Below are positions 6,117 to 11,750 of a DNA stretch of 11,750 bases, piece after piece (position 1 is the first letter of the stretch; each line of letters opens with the position of its first letter). This DNA comes from Leucobacter sp. (GTDB taxonomy: Bacteria; Actinomycetota; Actinomycetes; Actinomycetales; Microbacteriaceae). A model generated the notes under the pieces. That model did not search any database. It was not told the DNA's origin and worked only from the letters and a program-made list of their open reading frames with translations. The position numbers and the translations under genes were made by a program. Location of the stretch: NCBI GenBank assembly GCA_031178565.1, contig JAPSIU010000058.1, positions 1 to 11,750 on the forward strand, read 5' to 3'.

Positions 6117-6734
6117 GTGGCCCGAGGACGCCCGAGGCAGGCGCTGCTCTCCAAAGACCTGATCGTCGACACCGCGATGGAGCTCATCGACTCCGGCGCC
6201 CGGCTCAACCTCAGCCGGGTCGCCCGCGAGCTCTCCGTGCACGTCTCCTCCCTCTACAATCACGTCGGCGACCGCGACGGTCTGATCGAGCTCATGCGCG
6301 CGCGCCTCGCCGAAGAGTACCCGGTGCCCTCGCTCGACGGCCTCTCATGGCAGGAGGTCCTCCGCGCCGTGGCGACGACGATCCACTCCGCCTTCCTCGC
6401 GCACCCGGGCCTGGTGCCGTATCTGGCGAACACCCCCGTCAGCTCGCCGGAGATCGTCGAGGTGTACTCGCGGGTCGCCGAGTCCATGCTCGACGCCGGT
6501 CACGACCGGGTGCGCACCTCCCTCGCGATCCGACTGATCGACACGCTCGCCTTCGGCACGGCGCTCGTGACCTCGACGGAGCCGACGCGGTGGAGGAAGT
6601 CGACCCGTGGAGGCAACGAGCTGATGCTGGCCGCCGAGCGCTGGACGGACGACCGGGATCAGACGGCCGAGGCCTTCGAACTCGGGCTCGGTTTCATCAT
6701 CACGGGTCTCGAGAAGGAGCTTGCGACCCCGTAG
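6117..6734 (+). CDS. TetR-family transcriptional regulator
   Basis: A 205-aa regulator. The N-terminal domain has G-R-P-R-Q (4-8), the first helix L-I-V-D-T-A-M-E-L-I-D (15-25), and the helix-turn-helix L-S-R-V-A-R-E-L-S-V-H-V-S-S-L-Y-N-H-V (32-50), where L-Y-N-H-V is the usual end of the recognition helix. The C-terminal part resembles the TetR_C ligand and dimer domain (H-P-G-L-V-P-Y-L at 96-103, F-E-L-G-L-G-F-I-I-T-G-L at 187-198). The GTG at 6117 is used because GGGGAG lies about 8 nt upstream and the N-terminus has normal TetR length; the frame is open far upstream, but in non-coding register. A TACGCT at 6050-6055 could be its -10. It is divergent from the prenyltransferase gene (123 bp between starts) and ends 6 bp from the convergent ABC operon. 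By position it most likely controls itself and ubiA; the ligand is unknown. Confidence 0.88.
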   Translation: MARGRPRQALLSKDLIVDTAMELIDSGARLNLSRVARELSVHVSSLYNHVGDRDGLIELMRARLAEEYPVPSLDGLSWQEVLRAVATTIHSAFLAHPGLVPYLANTPVSSPEIVEVYSRVAESMLDAGHDRVRTSLAIRLIDTLAFGTALVTSTEPTRWRKSTRGGNELMLAAERWTDDRDQTAEAFELGLGFIITGLEKELATP

Positions 6735-6740
6735 CCGGCG

Positions 6741-7604
6741 TCACACGGGTTTCGCCGCGTCCTCTCCCCCGAGCGGATCGAGCACGAATCCGGGCCCTCC
6801 GGGTACAGACGCGACGAGCTGGCGCGTGTAGGGGTGCTCCGGTGCCGTCAGCACCCGATCGGCATCCCCGGACTCGACGAGTTCACCGCGGAGCAGCACG
6901 ATCACCTCGTCGCTCACCTGGCGCACCACGGCGAGATTGTGCGACACGAAGAGGACGGTGAGCGAGAACTCCCGGCGCAGCCGCCCGAAGAGTTCGAGGA
7001 TCTCGGCCTGGGCCGAGAGGTCGAGCGCGGAGGTGATCTCATCGGCGATCACGAGCTCCGGCTCGACGGCGAGAGCGCGTGCGATCGCGATCCGCTGTCG
7101 CTGCCCGCCGGAGAACTCGCGGGGATACCGATCGATGGCCGAGTCGTCGAGCGCGACGAGACGCAGCAGCTCGCTGATCCGCGCACGATGGGCACCCACC
7201 GAGGCACGATTCGGATCGAGCGCTTCGGCGAGGGTCTGCCCGATCGTGCGCCGCGGATCGAGCGACGAGTAGGGATCCTGCGGGATGAGCTGGATCCGGC
7301 GCCTGAGCCGGGCCCGCTCGCGTCCCTTCGCGTCCGAGATCGGCACTCCGTCGAAGCGGATGCTCCCGCCCGACGGCCGGTGGATCCCGACGATCGTCTT
7401 CGCGATCGTCGACTTCCCCGAACCGGACTCGCCCACGAGCCCCACGGTCGTGCCCACCGGGATCTCGAACGAGACCCCGTGGAGCACCGGCGTCGCACGC
7501 ACCCCGCGTCCGAGCACGACCTCGAGATCGCGCACCTCCAGGCGGATCCGCGGATCCGACCCGGCACCCTGCTCGCGCGCGGCGGCGCGCTGACCGTTCG
7601 TCAT
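6741..7604 (-). CDS. Peptide-type ABC transporter ATP-binding protein (DppF/OppF-like)
   Basis: A 287-aa cytosolic ATPase subunit. Walker A is G-E-S-G-S-G-K-S-T (58-66), the Q-loop is L-I-P-Q-D-P-Y-S-S-L-D-P (106-117), the signature is S-G-G-Q-R-Q (165-170), Walker B is L-V-I-A-D-E (184-189), and the switch His is H222 in F-V-S-H-N. The C-terminal H-P-Y-T-R-Q-L (257-263) is typical of oligopeptide-transporter ATPases and often adjoins an Fe-S-binding tail, although no Cys cluster is present here. One oddity is that the residue after the catalytic Glu is Ile (D-E-I-T-S-A-L-D) where Pro is usual. The start ATG overlaps the stop of the upstream fused gene (ATGA at 7601-7604), so it is coupled. 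It is the last gene of the operon and pairs with the ATPase domain of the fusion to form the heteromeric ATPase. Confidence 0.92.
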   Translation of the reverse strand: MTNGQRAAAREQGAGSDPRIRLEVRDLEVVLGRGVRATPVLHGVSFEIPVGTTVGLVGESGSGKSTIAKTIVGIHRPSGGSIRFDGVPISDAKGRERARLRRRIQLIPQDPYSSLDPRRTIGQTLAEALDPNRASVGAHRARISELLRLVALDDSAIDRYPREFSGGQRQRIAIARALAVEPELVIADEITSALDLSAQAEILELFGRLRREFSLTVLFVSHNLAVVRQVSDEVIVLLRGELVESGDADRVLTAPEHPYTRQLVASVPGGPGFVLDPLGGEDAAKPV

Positions 7605-9376
7605 CGGTTCTCCTGCCTCGAGTCGTCGATCGGGGCGGGATCGCCCTCGGTCCCGAGTCCGGGCGCTCGAACCGGCGCCGCCGACCGCGAGGTGATCGGA
7701 TCGTCCATCCGCGGAGAGGCGTCGAGCAGCTGCCGCGTGTACCGGTGGACGACGCGTCCGGCCTTCAGATCGGCACCGGTGAGCCGCTCGATGATCTCGC
7801 CCGAGCGCATCACGAGCACCTGGTCGCACAGCTCCTGCACCACCCCGATATCGTGCGAGATGAAGAGCATCGCGGTGCCCTGCTCCCGGTTGATGCGTCG
7901 GAACTGCCGCAGCACCTCGGCCTGCACCGTCACATCGAGCGCCGTGGTCGGCTCGTCCGCGATGATGAGCTTCGGGTCGGTGAGCATCGCGGACGCGATC
8001 GTCGCGCGCTGCAGCATCCCTCCCGACCACTGGAAGGCGTGCTGCTTCATCCGAGCCTCGGCATCGCGCACGTGGATCCGATCGAGCGCGGACCGTACGC
8101 GCATGCGGGCCTCGCGACGGCCGAGACCGAGATGGATCCGCGCGACCTCGGCGAGCTGACCGCCCATGCGCAGCGCCGGATTGAAGGTCGTCCCGGGATC
8201 CTGGTAGACGAGGCCGATCTCGGTGGCGAGGCGGCGCGGATCGCACCGGCCGGTGAGGTCCAGGTCCCCCACCCGCACCGTGCGGGCTCGGGAGCGGACG
8301 CCGTCGGCGAGGAGGCCGGCGATCGCCATCGCGGTCATCGACTTCCCTGAGCCCGACTCCCCCACGAGTCCGAGCACCTGTCCCCGGTCGATGGCGAAGC
8401 TCACGCCCCGGACGAGCTCGGCGCCGTTCGGCGCGAATACGTGGAGGTCGCCGACCTCGACGAGCGCGTCGGGCTGCGCGGGCGACGCGGCCCGCGCAGC
8501 GGGCACGGGTTCGGCGGCCCGCTTCGGCAGGCGCAGACCCGGATCGAACGTCTGCGCCAGCCCGTCGCCGATGAGCATGGCGGTGATGCCGGTGTAGATC
8601 AGCATGATCGACGGCGCGATCGCCTGCCAGGGCTGCGAGTAGATCGCTGTGAGGCCGTCGCTGAGCAGCTGCCCGAAATCGAACTGCGGGCTCTGCACAC
8701 CCAGGCCGACGAAGGAGAGGCTCGCGATCTCGAGCAGCGCGAGCGCGAAGCTCGACGTGGTGAGCACGAGCAGCGCCCCCGAGATGTTCGGCAGCAGATG
8801 CCGCGAGAACAGCCGGAAGCCGGGGACGCCGAGGAGGCGGGCCGTCGTCACGAAATCGCGCTGCACGACGCCTGCGACCATGTTGGAGGTGAGGCGCGCG
8901 AAGCTCGGGATTCCGGCGACTCCGATCGCGACGAGGGCCGACATCGATCCCGGCCCGAGGATCGCGGCGATCACGAGCGCCAGCACGAGCGCCGGGAAGG
9001 CGACCGAGGCGTCGATGACGCGCAGCACGATCTCCCGCGCGGTCCGCGGCGCGAGCCAGACGAGGCCTCCGATCAGCACCCCGCACACCACGGAGACCGC
9101 GGTGGCCCCCGCTGCCATCAGGAGGGTGAGGCGGGTCGCGACGAGGGAGCGGGCGAGCACGTCGCGACCGAGTGCGTCGGTGCCGAGGAGGTGCTCGGCG
9201 CTCGGGCCCTGACGGGAGCCGCCGCCCAGCGCCTCGGCCTCGTCCCCGAGCAGAATCGGGGCGAGGATCGCGACGAGCACGAGGAGGACCCCCAGGATGA
9301 GACCGGCTGTGAGCGACGGAGCGAATCGCCTTGCGCGGCGGGCGCCGAGGCGCATTCTCGGCGTCAGGTCAACCAT
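7601..9376 (-). CDS. Fused peptide ABC transporter permease and ATPase (DppC-DppD-like)
   Basis: A single 591-aa frame contains two normally separate subunits. Residues about 20-280 are a DppC/OppC-type permease: a first membrane helix (23-43), the exported-side motif H-L-L-G-T-D-A-L-G-R-D-V-L (62-74), several helices, and the cytoplasmic EAA loop region A-R-L-L-G-V-P-G-F...L-L-P-N (179-197). After a linker rich in Ala and Pro (about 286-304) comes a complete ATPase: Walker A G-E-S-G-S-G-K-S-M (339-347), Q-loop Y-Q-D-P-G-T-T-F-N-P (391-400), signature S-G-G-M-L-Q (451-456), Walker B L-I-I-A-D-E (470-475) and switch His H508. No frameshift is needed, so the fusion is genuine at sequence level; such fusions are known in actinobacteria. 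GGGAGGG lies ahead of the ATG at 9376. The start overlaps the upstream permease by 8 bp. Confidence 0.92.
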   Translation of the reverse strand: MVDLTPRMRLGARRARRFAPSLTAGLILGVLLVLVAILAPILLGDEAEALGGGSRQGPSAEHLLGTDALGRDVLARSLVATRLTLLMAAGATAVSVVCGVLIGGLVWLAPRTAREIVLRVIDASVAFPALVLALVIAAILGPGSMSALVAIGVAGIPSFARLTSNMVAGVVQRDFVTTARLLGVPGFRLFSRHLLPNISGALLVLTTSSFALALLEIASLSFVGLGVQSPQFDFGQLLSDGLTAIYSQPWQAIAPSIMLIYTGITAMLIGDGLAQTFDPGLRLPKRAAEPVPAARAASPAQPDALVEVGDLHVFAPNGAELVRGVSFAIDRGQVLGLVGESGSGKSMTAMAIAGLLADGVRSRARTVRVGDLDLTGRCDPRRLATEIGLVYQDPGTTFNPALRMGGQLAEVARIHLGLGRREARMRVRSALDRIHVRDAEARMKQHAFQWSGGMLQRATIASAMLTDPKLIIADEPTTALDVTVQAEVLRQFRRINREQGTAMLFISHDIGVVQELCDQVLVMRSGEIIERLTGADLKAGRVVHRYTRQLLDASPRMDDPITSRSAAPVRAPGLGTEGDPAPIDDSRQENR

Positions 9377-10430
9377 GCTGGTGCCCTCCCAGCGTGCGCG
9401 GATCCATGATCCCGAGCACCACGTCGATGAGCAGGTTGATGAGGATCGCGAGCAGCCCGATCACGAGGATGATGCCCTGGATCGTCGGATAGTCCTTGTA
9501 GATGATCGACTGCACCACCTCGAGCCCGAGTCCGGGGTAGGAGAAGACCGTCTCGATGATGATCGTGCCGCCGATCAGCCCCGCGAGGATCAGGCCCGTG
9601 AGGGTGAGGGTGCTCGCCATGAGGTTCGGGAGGGCGTGGACGAGGTAGAGCCGGACCACGCGGAGCCGATGCCCCTTCGCGGTGCGCATGAAGTCCTGCT
9701 GCAGCACGCTGTACGTCTCCTGCCGCACCACCCGGGCCACCGCGAAGGTGGGGCCGAGCGCGAGGGCCGCGACCGGCAGGACCCAGAATCCCGACGAGTC
9801 GACGCCTCCGGCCGGGAGGACGCCCAGGCCGATCGAGAACACGATCACGAGCAGCGTGCCCGCGACGTAGGTGGGGAACGAGGCGAGGAAGCCGGCGACC
9901 GCTCCGAAGACGGTGCCGAGCGCGCCGCGCCGCCCGCCCCGGGTGAGCACCCCGACGAGCATTCCGAGCGGGATCGCGACGACCAGCACCACGAGGATCG
10001 ACCCGAACGCGAGCAGCGCCGTGTACGAGAGCTTGGTCGCGATGATGTCGGACACCGGGGCGCCGTAGCGGAACGACGTGCCGAACTCGCCGTGGAGCAG
10101 GTTGCCGACGAAGTGCACGAACTGCTGCCAGAGCGGGTCGTCGAGGCCCAGGCGCTCCCTGAGCGCGGCGACCGCCTCGGGCGTCGCGTTCGTGCCGAGC
10201 ATCGCGACCGCGGGATCCCCCGGGATCAGCGGCACGATGAGGAAGGTGACGAGCACGAGCAGCACGAGCGAGAGCACGAGCCCGCCGAGCCGCCGGATCG
10301 CGAACGACGCCCAGTCGGAGCGGAGCCACGCCCCCCGGCTCCCGGGGCGCCGGCCGACGACCGCGGCGATGTGCCGGGTGGAGTCGCCGAGAGCGGGCGC
10401 CGAAGGGCTCGAAGGCGCGGGCACGTTCAC
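9369..10430 (-). CDS. Peptide-type ABC transporter permease (DppB/OppB-like)
   Basis: A 353-aa inner-membrane permease. After an unusually long hydrophilic N-terminal region of about 45 residues, rich in Ser, Pro, Ala and Arg, comes the first membrane helix (48-67) and the family motif L-I-P-G-D-P-A (68-74). L-G-L-D-D-P-L-W-Q-Q (94-103) and G-E-F-G-T-S-F (114-120) follow, then further helices. The EAA loop D-F-M-R-T-A-K-G-H-R...H-A-L-P-N (246-269) contacts the ATPases, and the protein ends with the usual D-P-R-T-L-G (343-348). The GTG at 10430 overlaps the amidase stop (GTGA) with GAGGGGG just upstream; a second GTG two codons on is equally possible. It should pair with the permease half of the fused protein. 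The transported solute is not readable from these subunits. Confidence 0.9.
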   Translation of the reverse strand: MNVPAPSSPSAPALGDSTRHIAAVVGRRPGSRGAWLRSDWASFAIRRLGGLVLSLVLLVLVTFLIVPLIPGDPAVAMLGTNATPEAVAALRERLGLDDPLWQQFVHFVGNLLHGEFGTSFRYGAPVSDIIATKLSYTALLAFGSILVVLVVAIPLGMLVGVLTRGGRRGALGTVFGAVAGFLASFPTYVAGTLLVIVFSIGLGVLPAGGVDSSGFWVLPVAALALGPTFAVARVVRQETYSVLQQDFMRTAKGHRLRVVRLYLVHALPNLMASTLTLTGLILAGLIGGTIIIETVFSYPGLGLEVVQSIIYKDYPTIQGIILVIGLLAILINLLIDVVLGIMDPRTLGGHQHG

Positions 10431-11750
10431 GCCCCCTCGAGGCCCGGGGCGAGCCGCGTCGCCCAGCCGAGCACGGGCTCGAGCTGCGAGGCGACCCGGA
10501 TCAGCGCCGCCTCGTCGAACGGACCTCCGACGAGCTGGGCGCCGACCGGGAGGCCCGAGGAGTCGATGTGCACCGGCAGCGAGATCGCCGGGAGGCCCGC
10601 GATGTTCACCCACGCGGTGAAGGTCACCTGCCGGGCCTCCGTCAGTCGGGGAGCACCGGGCGTCTCGTTCGCCTCGTCGTAGACGACGCCCACCCTCGGT
10701 GTCGAGACCGCCATCGTCGGCGTGAGCAGCAGGTCGAAATCGCGCCCGAACTGCGCGTTGACGCGGCGGGTCTCGAACTGCAGCCGCCCTGCGAGTTCGG
10801 CGTACTCCCCCGAGTGATAGGTCTTCGCCTGTTCGATGCGATGGCGGATGTAGGGATCCACCAGCTCGACATCCTCATAGGGGGAGGCGTAGACGCTCGC
10901 GCTGATGATGAGGTCCACGAACCCCTTGCCCGCTTCTGGGCTGAACAGGAACGGGGCGACCGGCTCGACGGAGTGTCCGAGGGCCTCGAGCGCCGCTGCG
11001 GCCTTCTGGGCGGCAGCGACGTTGGCCTCGTCCACGGGGAGCCCGGCGGGGCTCTCGAGCAGGAGGCCGATGCGCAGGCTGCCGGGATCCGCGCCCACCT
11101 CCTGCGCGTAGGGGCGCTGCGGCGCCGGGGCCGAGTACCAGGCGAGCGGGTCGAAGGGCGAGAGCACATCGAGCGCGGCGGCGCTGTCGGCCACCGTACG
11201 CGTGATCACGCCCGAGGTGGTCGAGTGCTCCCAGCCGCGGACCTCGGCCGGCACGCGGCCCCGGCTCGGCTTGAGCCCCACGAGGCCCGTGACGCTCGAC
11301 GGGACGCGGATCGATCCACCGCCGTCGGAGGCGTGCGCGATCGGGGCAAGACCGCCCGCGACCGCCGCGCTCGCTCCGCCGCTCGAGCCGCCGGAGGTGA
11401 ACTCGAGGTTCCACGGGTTGCGGGTCTTCCCGTGGCGCGCGTTCTCGGAGGCGGTGAGCGGGCCGAACTCCGGACTGTTCGAGCGGCCCATGAGTACGAA
11501 TCCCGCGTCTTCGAGCAGCCGGACATCGATGTCGGTCTCGGTCGCCGGGGCTTCGGAGACCGAGAGCGACGACATCGTGTTGGGCTGGCCGGCGACGCTG
11601 CTCAGATCCTTGACGGGGATCGGCACGCCCTCGAAGGGGCGCGCGGTGTCGCCCGCCCGGAGGCGCGCCTCCGACTCCCGGGCGCGGCGCAGCGTGTCCT
11701 CGCGATCGATCCACACGATGGCGTTGACCTCGTCGTTGCGCGCATCGATC
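10427..11750 (-). CDS. Amidase signature family hydrolase, 5' end outside window
   Basis: The frame is open to the window edge, giving 440 visible residues. The first visible ones, I-D-A-R-N-D-E-V-N-A-I-V, match the usual N-terminal region of amidases, so about 30-50 residues are missing. The Ser-cisSer-Lys machinery is present: Lys in P-V-K-D-L (codon near 11610), the Gly/Ser-rich signature S-G-G-S-S-G-G (about 11395-11375), and the nucleophile Ser in D-G-G-G-S-I-R-V-P (codon near 11313). The core continues as L-V-G-L-K-P-S-R-G-R-V-P. No signal peptide can be assessed. The family hydrolyses carboxamides and some peptide or nylon-oligomer amide bonds; the exact substrate is unknown. The stop overlaps the permease start by 4 bp, which ties amide hydrolysis to the imported solute. 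The A or B subunit of the tRNA amidotransferase is unlikely in this context. Confidence 0.88.
   Translation of the reverse strand, partial: IDARNDEVNAIVWIDREDTLRRARESEARLRAGDTARPFEGVPIPVKDLSSVAGQPNTMSSLSVSEAPATETDIDVRLLEDAGFVLMGRSNSPEFGPLTASENARHGKTRNPWNLEFTSGGSSGGASAAVAGGLAPIAHASDGGGSIRVPSSVTGLVGLKPSRGRVPAEVRGWEHSTTSGVITRTVADSAAALDVLSPFDPLAWYSAPAPQRPYAQEVGADPGSLRIGLLLESPAGLPVDEANVAAAQKAAAALEALGHSVEPVAPFLFSPEAGKGFVDLIISASVYASPYEDVELVDPYIRHRIEQAKTYHSGEYAELAGRLQFETRRVNAQFGRDFDLLLTPTMAVSTPRVGVVYDEANETPGAPRLTEARQVTFTAWVNIAGLPAISLPVHIDSSGLPVGAQLVGGPFDEAALIRVASQLEPVLGWATRLAPGLEGA

Noticed and set aside
5994..6263. N-terminal extension of the prenyltransferase to 6263
   Set aside because: It would overlap the divergent TetR gene and its control region, and it encodes no membrane or UbiA-like sequence. 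The ATG at 5993 has a -10 element at the right distance.
8441..10682. Long plus-strand open frames opposite the transporter genes, rich in Arg, Asp, Glu and His
   Set aside because: They are complements of well-supported transporter genes. Their composition is what GC-rich codons give on the opposite strand, and they have no recognisable domain.

Overview
The window is very GC-rich throughout and reads as a high-GC actinobacterium. Protein style, a 6-TM Pr6Pr-type membrane protein and actinobacterial transporter architecture suggest the Microbacteriaceae or close relatives; that family-level placement is inference. No rRNA, tRNA, CRISPR array or insertion sequence was seen.

Layout. (1) Positions 1-568 hold two broken genes facing each other. 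A TetR-type regulator fragment on + runs abruptly into the antisense of the 5' end of a metal-type ABC substrate-binding lipoprotein on -. The join lies in a perfect 18-bp inverted repeat at 329-346/371-388. This is either a real rearrangement or a chimeric/assembly join, so the first ~0.65 kb may not belong with the rest. The lipoprotein fragment keeps a strong promoter with a perfect 20-bp palindrome spanning its -35/-10 region. (2) Positions 697-1975 hold a Pr6Pr-like membrane protein and an unrecognised 170-aa cysteine-containing protein. (3) Positions 2113-6734 hold a compact lipid/polyketide locus: a type III polyketide synthase, a SAM methyltransferase and an FAD monooxygenase as a tight + strand operon. 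Convergent to it is a UbiA-type prenyltransferase, which is divergent from a TetR regulator. (4) Positions 6741-11750, all on -, hold an operon that reads amidase, Dpp/Opp-type permease, a fused permease-ATPase, and a second ATPase, with every junction overlapping.

How the genes work together. The synthase, methyltransferase and monooxygenase match in order and type the srsABC alkylresorcinol/alkylquinone operon known from Streptomyces griseus. The adjacent prenyltransferase suggests that the phenolic product is further prenylated, giving a membrane meroterpenoid-like lipid or quinone; this last step is inference. The TetR gene is the natural candidate regulator of ubiA and perhaps of the whole locus. 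The minus-strand operon looks like uptake of a peptide or amide-containing solute followed by hydrolysis by the amidase; the solute-binding protein is not in the window and may lie upstream of the amidase.

Three genes (Pr6Pr-like, type III PKS, ubiA) have a TAnnnT -10-like hexamer only 6-7 nt before the ATG and no convincing Shine-Dalgarno sequence. That pattern fits the leaderless transcripts common in actinobacteria.
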